Shown: positions 7,534-17,363, numbered from the stretch's first letter. The stretch: DNA of 39,518 nucleotides from SABI01 sp963676605 (GCA_963676605.2 CAXXSP010000016.1:1-39518), one strand, 5' to 3'. Translations and numbers: made by a program. The notes: generated by a model not told the origin, from the letters alone.

Positions 7534-9906
7534 ATGAACGCACAGAGAGAAGCAATCCGGGGTCTCACCATGACTGAAAGGATTCAGAACCTGAAACATG
7601 ATATGCTCGAGGAAGAGCGATTCGTCTCCATGGAACAGGCTCATATCATCACAGAAACCTATAAGAACTATGCAGATGCACCTGTTGCAATCAAACGGGC
7701 TCATTCCTTTACCGCCGCCTGTGAGCAGATCTCCATACGTATCGATCCCGCTGAACTCATCGTAGGAAACAGGACGCAGGGAATCCGCTCTGGTGTCGTT
7801 TCTCCCGAGTCAGGCCTTGCCTGGGTCGATAACGAACTTGAAACATTCGCAACCCGTCCTCAGGATAAGTTCTCAGTGAAGAAGGAGGATATACAGCTTT
7901 TCAGGGAGGAGATCCTGCCCTACTGGAAAGGCGTAACCCTTGAAGACCGTATCAAAGCAGATATAGGCGATGAGCTCAAGACACTCGAACATGTCGTCAA
8001 GATCAATCAGAAGGACCATGCTCAGGGTCATATCAGCCCGAATACAGAGAAATGGCTCCGACTGGGACCTGCAGGCATTCTCTCTGAAGTACGATCCCGG
8101 CTCCCTGAAGCCGGGGGCGAATCTCTCACCTTCCTTCAGTCAACCGAGATCGTGCTGCTTGGAGCGATACGCTTCATCAAGCGTTACAGTGAGCTCGCAG
8201 CCTCCCTTGCTGAAACAGCAGAATCTGAGGAGAAAGAGAATCTGATGGAGATCTCACGAATCTGTGATTCACTCTCCTCCTCTCCAGCAGGAAGCTTCCG
8301 TGAAGCTCTTCAGTCTCTCTGGTTCCTCTATGTCCTGCTTCAGCTTGAGTCTAATGCCTCCTCCTTCTCTCCGGGAAGGGCAGATCAGTATCTCTATCCC
8401 TATCTGAAAACGGAGCTGGAAGAGGGGACTCTTGATCTTGACGGGGCTCTGGAGCTGACTGAAGCGCTCTGGCTGAAGTTCAATCAGATCGTCTATCTCA
8501 GAAACTCGAACAGCGCAAAATACTTTGCCGGTTTCCCCATCGGCTTCAATGTCGCGCTGGGAGGGCAGAGAGAAGACGGAAGTGACACGACAAACCTTCT
8601 TTCCTATCTCTTCCTGAAGGCTCAGGAGCACATCGGTCTTCCTCAGCCGAACCTTTCGGCACGGCTTCACGATGATTCTCCACGGGATCTGATCATCGAA
8701 TGTGCGCGGGTGATCGGGAAGGGGAGCGGCATGCCCCAGATATTCAATGACGAAGCTGTCATTCCTGCACTCTCTCAGAAGGGAATTGCTCCGGGGGATG
8801 CGAGCAACTATGCGATCGTCGGATGTGTGGAACTGACGACCCACGGAAATAATCTCGGCTGGAGCGATGCCGCGATGTTCAATCTCGTGAAGGTGCTTGA
8901 GCTGACGCTCAACAACGGGATCTGTCTCCTGAGCGGTGAGCAGCTCGGTCCTGATACAGGCAACCTCGCGACGTATCAGAGTTATGAAGAACTCGAAGAT
9001 GCCTACAGGACTCAGATACACCATTTCATAGACAGGATGATCCCCTGCTGTGAAGTCGTGGAGAAGAAACATGCAGAAATCCTTCCCAGTGCCTTCCTCT
9101 CCTCAGTCATTGATGACTGTATAGCCAAGGGTGTGGATGTGACGGCAGGAGGGGCTGTCTATAATCTCTCGGGCATTCAGGCGATTCAGGTTGCGAATGT
9201 GGCTGACTCGCTTGCCGTCATAAAAACTCTCTATGACGAAGGCGAGACGGAGCTTCGAGAGGATCTTCTGAGAGCTATGAGAGTCAATTACAGCGGATAT
9301 AAGACACTGAAGCAGAGACTCATCAATAAATTTCCCAAGTACGGAAACGATGTTCCCTGGGTAGATGAGATCGGGAACAAGTGGGTAGCGGTCTTTGATG
9401 ATGAGCTTAAGAAATTCACGAATGTCCGCGGAGGCATCTATCATACCGGACTCTATACGGTCTCTGCCCATGTCCCTATGGGACAGAAGGTCGGAGCAAC
9501 TCCCGATGGCCGGGGTGCGAAAGAGCCACTTGCAGACGGCGGCATGTCTGCCGTGTACGGACGTGATACACACGGCCCGACTTCCCTCCTGAAATCTGTC
9601 TCCCGGATCAATTCGCTCCGAGGGAGCAACGGCACTCTTCTGAATATGAAGTTCCTTCCCCAGATGTTCAAGGACAAAGAAGGTCTGGAGAAATTCGCTG
9701 ACCTGCTGAAAGCTCTTGTGAAGCTGAAAATCATTCATGTACAGTTCAACGTGCTGAACAAGAAAGACCTGCTTGCCGCTCAGAAACATCCGGAGCTCTT
9801 CAAGACCCTTACGGTCCGGGTTGCCGGCTATACTGCCTATTTCACCGAACTTGCCACCGATCTTCAGGACGAGATCATTGCCCGTACCACCTATGGAGAG
9901 GATTGA
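7534..9906 (+). CDS. Glycyl radical enzyme 1 (dehydratase/eliminase class, substrate unknown)
   Basis: A 790-residue pyruvate formate-lyase-superfamily protein. The glycyl radical motif near the C-terminus is VRVAGYTAYF, with Gly765. The thiyl-radical cysteine is C431 in IVGCVELTTHG, followed by Glu433; the GCVE arrangement is typical of C-O/C-N cleaving members such as glycerol, propanediol and choline-type enzymes, whereas pyruvate formate-lyase itself carries two adjacent cysteines. The start at 7534 has AGGAGGA just upstream; an open frame extends further 5' but is not family-like. Its stop overlaps the ATG of its activase by one base. Context with ABC importer and kinases suggests a sugar or polyol substrate. 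Confidence 0.9.
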   Translation: MNAQREAIRGLTMTERIQNLKHDMLEEERFVSMEQAHIITETYKNYADAPVAIKRAHSFTAACEQISIRIDPAELIVGNRTQGIRSGVVSPESGLAWVDNELETFATRPQDKFSVKKEDIQLFREEILPYWKGVTLEDRIKADIGDELKTLEHVVKINQKDHAQGHISPNTEKWLRLGPAGILSEVRSRLPEAGGESLTFLQSTEIVLLGAIRFIKRYSELAASLAETAESEEKENLMEISRICDSLSSSPAGSFREALQSLWFLYVLLQLESNASSFSPGRADQYLYPYLKTELEEGTLDLDGALELTEALWLKFNQIVYLRNSNSAKYFAGFPIGFNVALGGQREDGSDTTNLLSYLFLKAQEHIGLPQPNLSARLHDDSPRDLIIECARVIGKGSGMPQIFNDEAVIPALSQKGIAPGDASNYAIVGCVELTTHGNNLGWSDAAMFNLVKVLELTLNNGICLLSGEQLGPDTGNLATYQSYEELEDAYRTQIHHFIDRMIPCCEVVEKKHAEILPSAFLSSVIDDCIAKGVDVTAGGAVYNLSGIQAIQVANVADSLAVIKTLYDEGETELREDLLRAMRVNYSGYKTLKQRLINKFPKYGNDVPWVDEIGNKWVAVFDDELKKFTNVRGGIYHTGLYTVSAHVPMGQKVGATPDGRGAKEPLADGGMSAVYGRDTHGPTSLLKSVSRINSLRGSNGTLLNMKFLPQMFKDKEGLEKFADLLKALVKLKIIHVQFNVLNKKDLLAAQKHPELFKTLTVRVAGYTAYFTELATDLQDEIIARTTYGED

Positions 9907-10815
9907 TGAAAGGTCTTGTCTTCGATATTAAGAAGTTCGCCATTCATGATGGAGAGGGGATCAGAACCACCGTTTTCCTGAAAGGCTGTCCTCTGAGATG
10001 CAGGTGGTGCCAGAACCCCGAAGGGCTGGAGCTTGAGAGAAAACTCTGGTACTTTCCCAACCGCTGTCTTCATTGCAATGAGTGTGTGCAGGCCTGTCCT
10101 CAGCAGGCCCTGCGCTCTGAAGGTTCTGATGAGGAAGATCACCGGATCGTGATAGATTACGAACGCTGTGATGCCTGCGGCATCTGCACACGAGTATGTC
10201 CCACCGATGCCCTTGCTTTCGACAGCTCCTGGTACGAGGTGGAGGAGCTGGTGGAAGAGGTCCTCAAGGATTCGATCTTCTATGATGTCTCCGGAGGAGG
10301 CGTCACCGTCAGCGGGGGAGACCCCGTGTATCAGCACAGGTTCGTCACAGCCTTCCTTGAACGGTGCAGGGAGGAGGGACTGACGACGACTATGGAATCG
10401 AGTATGTACACTTCTGCCGAAGTGGTGAGATCCCTGATACCGGTGGTGGACAGGTTCATTGTTGACCTGAAGATCTTTGACTCCGCTTCTCATAAAAAAG
10501 CGACAGGGAAGGGGAATGAGAGAATCAAGGAGAATATCGCGCTCCTCGCCGCAGCTGGAGCAGATATCCTGATCCGCGTTCCCCTGATTCCCGGTTTCAC
10601 TGCTGACAGAGAGAATCTTGAGCAGATAGAACACTTTCATTCATTCAATCTCTCCGGATATCCCGATTGAACTGCTCAACCACAATTATCTGGCGCGGGA
10701 CAAATACACGAAGATGGGGCTTGATTACCCTGTTCCCGAAGATTTCCGTCAGTATTCAACAACCGAGATGAAAAGTTTTCATACGTATATCGAGACGACA
10801 AGGAAGGAACTGTAA
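9906..10815 (+). CDS. GRE activase 1 (radical SAM), with a one-base frameshift near the 3' end
   Basis: Radical SAM enzyme that installs the glycyl radical on GRE-1. It has the CX3CX2C cluster motif at C28, C32, C35 (GCPLRCRWC) and two complete ferredoxin-type motifs (C54, C57, C60, C64 and C88, C91, C94, C98), the arrangement of dehydratase-type activases. The frame closes at 10670 after an unrelated tail (FHSFNLSGYPD), while the family C-terminus continues in the next frame (IPIELLNHNYLARDKY to TAA 10815). Removing one T from the TTT at 10635-10637 restores it. The intact protein would be about 302 residues. It starts at the GRE-1 stop and ends on the ATG of the next gene. Confidence 0.85.
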
Positions 10816-12656
10816 TGAATATCAGCGATTGTATCAGCCGGGCGCAGAAAGGACTGCCGGTATTTCTTGATGATCTGGAACACGCATTCCATTCCAGCGG
10901 GACAACAGAACCACACCCGATCAGGCTGGAACTGTTTGACGGGAAGACCATCGCCTTTCCTCTGCAGATCCCCTCCTTTGAGGAACTTGATGACGAGGAA
11001 GCCTCGATGGTGGAATCCTTCGTGCTTGCCCGTCTGTATAACATCTTCTCCGCCTGGGGAGGAAAGAAACTCATCCTCAGCTGTGATACAGGTAATCCCT
11101 GGTATGAGAGATTTTTCTGTACTCTGGGTGATACATTTCAGCTCGGCGTACCGAAAGCTCAGAGAACAGGATACGGCAAGGTGATGAATGTCACTGAACG
11201 TCTGCTGGAGAATCTTCTAAAGGATGATACTCCAGCAACCTTCGAGATTGAGATCCTTCCCCCGGAAGTGTTTCAACTTCAGGAACCCTCCTCAGCAGAA
11301 AAGACCTCTTCTCAAGGCGGAATCATCAGGCGACTACAGAGCTGTACAGAACTTGGCTCTCAGCTCATCTGCGGTGTGGATATTGGGGGAACTGACATCA
11401 AGATCGCGGTCTCTGAGGGTGATCGGATGCTCTTCTTCAAGGAGTATGACTGGAACCCTGCAGCCTTCACACTCATGGAAGAACTCATCCAGCCGATCCT
11501 GACCCTTGTTGAGCTGATGCTCCTCAGGTATGAGGCTGGAAAGCATTCCTCCCTGATCTCAGAGGAGGCACAGACCTTGCTTGAGCTTGCGATGGCCCGA
11601 ACCTCGACACTGGAGCAGGTGCAGAGGGCAGTCGATACGGTGAAGGCTGAATTGAAAGGAAAAGACCTCTCCCGCTTCGATGCGATCGGACTCTGCTTTC
11701 CCGATATTGTCATCCAGAACAGGATTGTCGGCGGGGAGGTCTATAAGACGAGGGGAATACGCAATAATACTGAAGTTGATTATGAAGCGGAATTCAGAAA
11801 GCTCTCAGATCTGAAATCGCTTCTGCAAATCTATTGCTCAAGAGAGAATGGTGTGCAGATGACCAATGACGGCCCCATGGCGGCATTCACTGCCGCAGTT
11901 GAGATGATTTTCTCCGCTGAACAGAGTGCAGTCACTGACGGTGTATTCGCCCACACGCTGGGAACCGAGCTGGGGACAGGCTGGGTCGATGAGCATGGTG
12001 ATATTCCCGAAATTCCTCTTGAGATCTATAACTTCATCATCGATCTGGGAAGCGCTCCCCAGAGGAAGTATGACCCGGATGATCTGAGAAGCGTCAATAA
12101 TTTCAATACCACTCTTCCCGGGACCCTGCAGAAATATGCAAGCCAGAGCGGTGTATTCCGTCTGGCTCTCCAGTACTTTGAACAGGAACGGCCTGATCTG
12201 TATCAGGGACTCCAGGATGCTGGTTTTGTCGTGGAAAAGCAGAAGGACGGAAAGCGGATCCTGCTCGTTCCCACAGAACCGGAGGACCTGAGGAAACCGT
12301 TCCTTGAGCATGTCATGAAACTTGCAGGAAAGGAACATGAGGCGGAGGCGGAAGCGATCTTCCGAGAGATTGGACGATATCTTGGAGAGACATGGAGGGA
12401 GTGTGAAAAGATCCTCTCACCCCGTTCATCTGACCGGTACCTGTTCGGCCGTCTCGTCAAGAATCCTCACTGTTTCTCCCTGATGGAGGAGGGGTTCTCC
12501 TCTCTGGTCTCTGATGCCGCTCTCAAGGTCGCAGATGACTCACTGGCGAACACTCCGTTAATGGGACAGCTGAAGAGACACGAGACCTATACGGTTGCCC
12601 AGTTCGCCCAGGCGGTGGGTGCCATCTATTACGCAAACTGCAGCTTCGACGATTAA
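10815..12656 (+). CDS. Large ROK-like ASKHA kinase with N-terminal extension
   Basis: 613 residues. From about residue 187 there is an actin-like ATPase/sugar-kinase fold: phosphate-1 motif CGVDIGGTDIKIAVSEG, a ROK-like catalytic Asp region (TNDGPMAAFTA) and a phosphate-2-like motif (HTLGTELGTGWVDEHG). The roughly 185-residue N-terminal region and the long C-terminal extension are not recognised. The zinc-binding CxCGxxGC of classic ROK kinases is absent, and the ~60-residue insert after the first motif is unusual. Its start codon overlaps the activase stop by one base, making a tightly coupled GRE-activase-kinase operon; it probably phosphorylates the GRE substrate or product. Substrate unknown. 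Confidence 0.7.
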   Translation: MNISDCISRAQKGLPVFLDDLEHAFHSSGTTEPHPIRLELFDGKTIAFPLQIPSFEELDDEEASMVESFVLARLYNIFSAWGGKKLILSCDTGNPWYERFFCTLGDTFQLGVPKAQRTGYGKVMNVTERLLENLLKDDTPATFEIEILPPEVFQLQEPSSAEKTSSQGGIIRRLQSCTELGSQLICGVDIGGTDIKIAVSEGDRMLFFKEYDWNPAAFTLMEELIQPILTLVELMLLRYEAGKHSSLISEEAQTLLELAMARTSTLEQVQRAVDTVKAELKGKDLSRFDAIGLCFPDIVIQNRIVGGEVYKTRGIRNNTEVDYEAEFRKLSDLKSLLQIYCSRENGVQMTNDGPMAAFTAAVEMIFSAEQSAVTDGVFAHTLGTELGTGWVDEHGDIPEIPLEIYNFIIDLGSAPQRKYDPDDLRSVNNFNTTLPGTLQKYASQSGVFRLALQYFEQERPDLYQGLQDAGFVVEKQKDGKRILLVPTEPEDLRKPFLEHVMKLAGKEHEAEAEAIFREIGRYLGETWRECEKILSPRSSDRYLFGRLVKNPHCFSLMEEGFSSLVSDAALKVADDSLANTPLMGQLKRHETYTVAQFAQAVGAIYYANCSFDD

Positions 12657-12700
12657 CCCCTGAAATCCATTCTTTCAGAGAGCATCCCCGTGACATGAAA

Positions 12701-12724
12701 TCAGCCTCTCGTGAGAGAGGCTGA
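12701..12724. terminator. Hairpin between convergent kinase-like gene and permease gene
   Basis: TCAGCCTCTC, loop GTGA, GAGAGGCTGA form a perfect 10-bp stem between two convergent genes. On the minus strand it is followed by TTTCAT, so it probably terminates the ABC transporter transcript and may act in both directions. Confidence 0.65.
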
Positions 12725-12743
12725 CCTATTCAGAAAAGAGATG

Positions 12744-13697
12744 TTACACTGCCTCGCGTTTCCGCTTACGGCTGTAACTGTCCAGACCGAGGATTATGAC
12801 CATCACCACTCCGCGAAGGATGATCTGAAGGTAGGAATCCATGCTCAGCATATTCATCGCGTTCTGCATGACCCCGAATACGAGGAGCCCGAGCATCGTC
12901 TTTGTCACGCTTCCGACTCCTCCTGCAAGGGATGTTCCTCCGACCACGATACCGCTGATAACGGTCAGTGCCGTGGTGTCTCCATAGATGGAAGAGCCTG
13001 AATTCAGTTTCGATGAGAGCATCACTCCACCGAAGGCCGCGGCCATGCCGCACAGGACAAATGCACTTGCCTTGATCTTCAGTACATCGATTCCGGAATA
13101 CTCTGCGACCTCGTAGTTACCTCCGATCGCGTACATATTACGTCCGTAGCTGGTGAACCTGAGGATGTAGAAGAAGATTGCAAAGACAACCAGCATGATC
13201 AGGATCAGGTTCGGGACGACTCCGAGAAACCGTCCGTTACCGATCATCATGAACTCCATTCCCTGTGCAGGGAGAGGGTGTGCATCGGTCAGCTGCTGGG
13301 CGAGACCGGTGAGAACGAGTCCCATACCGAGTGTGACGACCAGCGGTTCGGTCTTCTGATACACGATGATGTACCCGTTAATCGCACCGATAACTCCTCC
13401 GATTAACGTTGCTATGATAATCGCGAGCCAGATGGGCATCACCTCGATGAATTTAATCGACAGGATTCCTGCGATAACGAGTGTTCCACCGATCGAGAGG
13501 TCAATGCCTCCGGCGATGATGACTACCGTAATTCCGAAGCCTACGATCATAAGAATCGCAGCCGAGTTCATCATGTCGAGAAGGTTGAATACCGTGTAGA
13601 AGTTCGTTCTGAAGAAGAGCATGAGAAACATCATACCCAGTACTGCAATCAACGCTTTCTGATTTGATATGAAACGTACTATACTTGATTTTTTCAT
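12744..13697 (-). CDS. Sugar ABC transporter permease (RbsC family), second subunit
   Basis: 317 residues, almost entirely hydrophobic with about eight to ten predicted membrane segments, and family motifs of the ribose/xylose type permeases: GFGITVVIIAGGIDLSIGG near the N-terminus and the conserved cytoplasmic loop (ISGIVVGGTSLAGGVGSV) that contacts the ATPase. Membrane channel of the importer with the neighbouring permease. AAGGAGG precedes the ATG. It is the last gene of the binding-protein-ATPase-permease-permease operon and a hairpin follows. Sugar specificity cannot be read from the sequence. Confidence 0.92.
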   Translation of the reverse strand: MKKSSIVRFISNQKALIAVLGMMFLMLFFRTNFYTVFNLLDMMNSAAILMIVGFGITVVIIAGGIDLSIGGTLVIAGILSIKFIEVMPIWLAIIIATLIGGVIGAINGYIIVYQKTEPLVVTLGMGLVLTGLAQQLTDAHPLPAQGMEFMMIGNGRFLGVVPNLILIMLVVFAIFFYILRFTSYGRNMYAIGGNYEVAEYSGIDVLKIKASAFVLCGMAAAFGGVMLSSKLNSGSSIYGDTTALTVISGIVVGGTSLAGGVGSVTKTMLGLLVFGVMQNAMNMLSMDSYLQIILRGVVMVIILGLDSYSRKRKREAV

Positions 13698-13709
13698 GAC
13701 AGCGCCTCC

Positions 13710-14666
13710 TTATTGTTGTTTCCGGTTATCGAGCCAGATAGCCAGTATAAGGAGAAGCCCACGCATGACGTTCTGCATGTAGACCGTAACTCCCAATAGA
13801 TTCATACAGTTGGAAAGAAGGATGATCAGCAGCGTACCGAGAACGGTACGTGCGACACTTCCTCTTCCCCCTGAAAGACTAGATCCACCGACGACAACGG
13901 CGAGGATGGCGTTCAGTTCAAATCCCGCACCAAGGGTAGGGGAAGCTGTGGTAACGCGTGTGAACAGGATGATCGCACCGACCGCTGCCATCAGACCGTT
14001 GATTCCGTAGATGAACATGATCGACCTCGAGATTGAGATTCCCGAGAAGGCTGCGGCTGTCTTGTTTCCTCCGAGGAGGAATATCTCTCGTCCTGTTCTC
14101 GTATATTTCTGGAAGAGGAAGAGAAGTGCGAAGAAGCCGAGGAATATCACGAAGGAGGCTGAGAAGAATCCGATCGTAGCCGTACCGATAAAGGTGAACA
14201 TGCTGTAATTGGAGGTGAGGTAGGAAAGGTGTTCCGTCACGCCTCCCGTGTACATCAGCGCAGCTCCTCCGTAGACCGTACTCATACCGAAGGTGATGAA
14301 TAAGGCTTCAGCCTGTGTCGTTGCACCGCTTATGACGATGATTCCCGCGTTTATCAATCCGGCGATCAGGCCGAGGCCGAGTCCGACGAATAACGCTCCA
14401 ACCTGTCCGAGCGGATCGATCAGGGAGAGAGTCACTGCCGCGATAAAGGACATGATTCCGGCAACAGAGAGGTCAAGGAAGCCTCCGATGATGACGAACG
14501 TCATCCCCATGGCTACCATGATCAGCGGACCGAACTGCCTCATGATATTCGTGATATTTCCCAGGGTGAGGAATTTCGGTTCCACGATCGAAGTGATCAC
14601 CACCAGTACGAATATCAGCATCAGCACGAGATATTCACGTGCAAAACGAGTAAATGTTTTCATCAT
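13710..14666 (-). CDS. Sugar ABC transporter permease (RbsC family), first subunit
   Basis: 318 residues with the same fold and motifs as its neighbour: AMGMTFVIIGGFLDLSVAG early, and AVVVGGSSLSGGRGSVARTV in the late cytoplasmic loop. Together the two permeases form a heterodimeric channel. Its start codon overlaps the ATPase stop (ATGA), so translation is coupled, and it is 11 bases ahead of the second permease. Two non-identical permeases behind one ATPase is common in this transporter class. Confidence 0.92.
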   Translation of the reverse strand: MMKTFTRFAREYLVLMLIFVLVVITSIVEPKFLTLGNITNIMRQFGPLIMVAMGMTFVIIGGFLDLSVAGIMSFIAAVTLSLIDPLGQVGALFVGLGLGLIAGLINAGIIVISGATTQAEALFITFGMSTVYGGAALMYTGGVTEHLSYLTSNYSMFTFIGTATIGFFSASFVIFLGFFALLFLFQKYTRTGREIFLLGGNKTAAAFSGISISRSIMFIYGINGLMAAVGAIILFTRVTTASPTLGAGFELNAILAVVVGGSSLSGGRGSVARTVLGTLLIILLSNCMNLLGVTVYMQNVMRGLLLILAIWLDNRKQQ

Positions 14667-16168
14667 AGAGCGACTCCTGAGTGTTCACTTTCCAATGCCT
14701 TCTCCATTATGTCTTCCACTGGGGTGACAAACGGATCGAATTCTCCGGTGATTCTTCCTTCATTGATCGTTATAACCCGGTTACTCATATGAAGTACTTC
14801 AGGCAGCTCTGAGGAGATCAGGATAACTGCTCCTCCCTCTTCGACAATCTTTTTCATCAGAAGGTATATTTCAAACTTCGCTCCGACATCGATACCCCTG
14901 GTCGGTTCATCCATGATAAGGATGCGGGGAGAGCGTTCCATCCACCTGCCGACAACGCATTTCTGCTGGTTTCCTCCCGACAGGGAATTCACTACGGTCT
15001 TCAGGGACGGAGTCTTGATGGAGAGTGCTTTTACATGGTCTTCTGCGATTCTGGTCTCGACACCCTTATTCAGAATCCCGTTGGGGAAAATCTTATCAAG
15101 GCTCGCGATACCGATATTTGATTCCACAGTGAAAGGCAGTACCAGTCCCTGCTGTTTCCTGTCTTCAGGAACCAGTCCGATGCCGAGGTCCATCGCATCT
15201 TTCGGGTGTCTGATGGGAACAAGCTTCCCATCGATGAGGATCTCACATGACTGTACATGGTCAACACCGAAAATCGCTCTGACGATCTCCGACCTTCCTG
15301 ATCCGACCAGTCCGACAAACCCGAGGATCTCCCCCTTCTTCAGTGTGAAGGAGACATTCTTGAGAAGTCTGGAATTGAGATTCTTCACCTCGAAAAAAAC
15401 TTCCCCGATCGTATGGGGGCGTTCCGGGAATTCATTCTCAATCGTACGACCGACCATCATGGCGATCATTTCTCTTCGTGTGATATCGGTGATACGCTCT
15501 GAACCGACCACCATACCGTCACGCATGACACTGACTGTATCGCAGAAATCGAAAATCTCATCGAGTTTATGACTGATATAGATGATCGAAATACCCTTAC
15601 TCTTCAGGTTGTGGATGATCTCAACCAGTTCCTTCATCTCATCCTGAGTGAGAGAACTTGAAGGCTCATCCATAATGATGAGTTTGGAATCGAAGGAGAG
15701 GGCTTTCGCAATCTCCACCATCTGTTTCTGTGACACGCTCAGTTCATCGACAAGCACATGGGTATCGATATCGGTACCGATGCTGTCAAGCATTTTCCTG
15801 GCCTGTTCGTGGGTGCCCTTCATCCCGCCATGTTCCTTGAACCTGCCGAGATAGATATTCTCGCCTACGGTCATGGTATTCACCAGGTTGAGTTCCTGGT
15901 AGATGATTGATAAGCCGAGAGACATCGCCTGATACGGCGTGACCGATTTCATCTCTTCCCCATCGAAATAGATGGTACCGCTATCACGTTTGTATACACC
16001 TGAGAGAATCTTCATCAGGGTAGATTTACCTGCACCGTTTTCCCCTACGATACCGTGGACAGTTCCTCGCTTCACAGCGATAGACACCTGATCCAGGGCT
16101 TTCACGCCGGGGAAGGATTTGCTTACATTTTCTATATTAAGGATTATTTCGTCAGACCTGGAATCCAC
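14663..16168 (-). CDS. Sugar ABC transporter ATP-binding protein (RbsA/XylG type)
   Basis: 501 residues with two fused ABC domains. The first has Walker A GENGAGKST near residue 40, signature LSVSQKQMVEIAKAL and Walker B LIIMDEPSSSL. The second has the degenerate Walker A of this family (GLVGSGRSE), signature LSGGNQQKCVVGRWM and ILIMDEPTRGIDVG. It energises import by the two permeases. The start is a GTG at 16168 (GTGGATTCC) with AAGGGGGG upstream. A 10-bp hairpin separates it from the binding-protein gene. Confidence 0.93.
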   Translation of the reverse strand: MDSRSDEIILNIENVSKSFPGVKALDQVSIAVKRGTVHGIVGENGAGKSTLMKILSGVYKRDSGTIYFDGEEMKSVTPYQAMSLGLSIIYQELNLVNTMTVGENIYLGRFKEHGGMKGTHEQARKMLDSIGTDIDTHVLVDELSVSQKQMVEIAKALSFDSKLIIMDEPSSSLTQDEMKELVEIIHNLKSKGISIIYISHKLDEIFDFCDTVSVMRDGMVVGSERITDITRREMIAMMVGRTIENEFPERPHTIGEVFFEVKNLNSRLLKNVSFTLKKGEILGFVGLVGSGRSEIVRAIFGVDHVQSCEILIDGKLVPIRHPKDAMDLGIGLVPEDRKQQGLVLPFTVESNIGIASLDKIFPNGILNKGVETRIAEDHVKALSIKTPSLKTVVNSLSGGNQQKCVVGRWMERSPRILIMDEPTRGIDVGAKFEIYLLMKKIVEEGGAVILISSELPEVLHMSNRVITINEGRITGEFDPFVTPVEDIMEKALESEHSGVAL

Positions 16169-16192
16169 TCTCGCATCCCCCCTTATGCATAG

Positions 16193-16222
16193 CTGAGATG
16201 GTCCATCGCTGAACCATCTCAG
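16193..16222 (-). promoter_or_regulatory. Intergenic hairpin between binding-protein and ATPase genes
   Basis: CTGAGATGGT, a 10-base loop, ACCATCTCAG give a perfect 10-bp stem just after the binding-protein stop codon. There is no T-run. Such hairpins in sugar importer operons often protect the upstream mRNA and allow more binding protein than ATPase; that role is inferred here. Confidence 0.55.
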
Positions 16223-16247
16223 AATTACTTGTTTGAATCAGTAGATC

Positions 16248-17195
16248 CTACCACTCAGGAGCAGTGAAAGAATCGATATTGCCGAGATCAACAGCATCGA
16301 GAGGGATGAAGTTGACTTTCTGGACACTCTTTCCTTCGAGGACGTCCTTTGCGAGCTGCAGGGACTGTTTGGTCATATTCTCGAAGTTCTGCATGATGGT
16401 AACACTCTGCCAGCCGTCGCGGACCTGCTGGAATCCTGCTCTGTTTCCGTCTACACCGATGATATAGAGGTCTTTGTCAAGGTTCGCTGCCTGAACAGCG
16501 TTGATGATACCGGTTACACCGTTATCCCAGTGACAGAAGATACCATCGATTTCTGTACCGTACTTGGTGATCATGTCTTCAGCAATTGCAAGAGCCTGGT
16601 CCGTGGCCCACTGCTGACAGGCTTTGTAGTCCATGTTCACGATGTTGGTTCCGGCAATGACTTCATTGAATCCGTCATGTCTCTTGATCTGAGCATCGTG
16701 ACCGGCCTGTCCTCCGATCTCAACAATCTTGGCTCCGGCAGGGAAATGATCGATGAATGCCTGGGCAGCAGTCTGTCCTGCCATGGTATCATTGACTCCG
16801 ACGAAGAAGCTTCTGATGTCTGCGCTTGCGGCGGGCAGGTCAGAAGAGTACATACCGACAACCAGGCCGGCCTGTTTCGCCTGCATGAGTGAAGGGATGA
16901 TAGCGTTGATATCATTAGGATTCACAAAGACCGCTTTTGCTTTCATTGCGATAGCATTCGAAACAGCTGCAGCTTCTTTTTCAGCATTACCTTCGGCGTC
17001 AAGGATTGTTACGTCGAAGCCGTAATCAGGTCCGTACTTCTCGAACATGCGGGACGAGAATGCCTGGGACTCATTTTTCATGTCCGCAGCGACGAATACG
17101 ATTTTCGGATTGCCCTCAGCTTCTGCAGCTCCCTGAGCAAACAACACCATACTGAAACTCATGAGAATCAGTACAAACACAATGGCTTTTTTCAT
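16248..17195 (-). CDS. Sugar ABC transporter substrate-binding protein (PBP type I)
   Basis: About 315 residues of the ribose/galactose-binding family (periplasmic binding protein type I). The N-terminus is a signal peptide (MKKAIVFVLILMSFSMVLFA) with a likely cleavage before QGAAEAEG; no lipobox cysteine is seen. Family features include the early KIVFVAADMKNESQAF strand and helix, the SFFVGVNDTMAGQ segment and IIGVDGNRAGFQQVRDG. GGAGG with a 6-base spacer supports 17195 as start instead of 17207. It is the first gene of the importer operon. A ribose, xylose or unusual-sugar ligand is possible. Confidence 0.92.
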   Translation of the reverse strand: MKKAIVFVLILMSFSMVLFAQGAAEAEGNPKIVFVAADMKNESQAFSSRMFEKYGPDYGFDVTILDAEGNAEKEAAAVSNAIAMKAKAVFVNPNDINAIIPSLMQAKQAGLVVGMYSSDLPAASADIRSFFVGVNDTMAGQTAAQAFIDHFPAGAKIVEIGGQAGHDAQIKRHDGFNEVIAGTNIVNMDYKACQQWATDQALAIAEDMITKYGTEIDGIFCHWDNGVTGIINAVQAANLDKDLYIIGVDGNRAGFQQVRDGWQSVTIMQNFENMTKQSLQLAKDVLEGKSVQKVNFIPLDAVDLGNIDSFTAPEW

Positions 17196-17335
17196 TTTTT
17201 CCTCCATTTTCTTTAAGATGTTCCCGTAATCTCAGATCTCTCACTCCTCGTGAACCGATCAGGATCCGGAAAGACATCTCCCCTTTGCATCAGGGTTGAC
17301 GGTCAACGACCCGTATTCCCTGACTACATTCATAA

Positions 17336-17363
17336 TCATTAGGTAACATTTACGGTTTGTCAA
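17336..17363 (-). promoter_or_regulatory. Candidate promoter of the sugar importer operon
   Basis: On the minus strand a consensus TTGACA (-35) occupies 17358-17363. About 16-17 bases downstream lies a weak -10 (TAATGA/AATGAT). It is embedded in the TTGT-CA-ACAA dyad, so a repressor bound there would block the -35. Confidence 0.45.
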
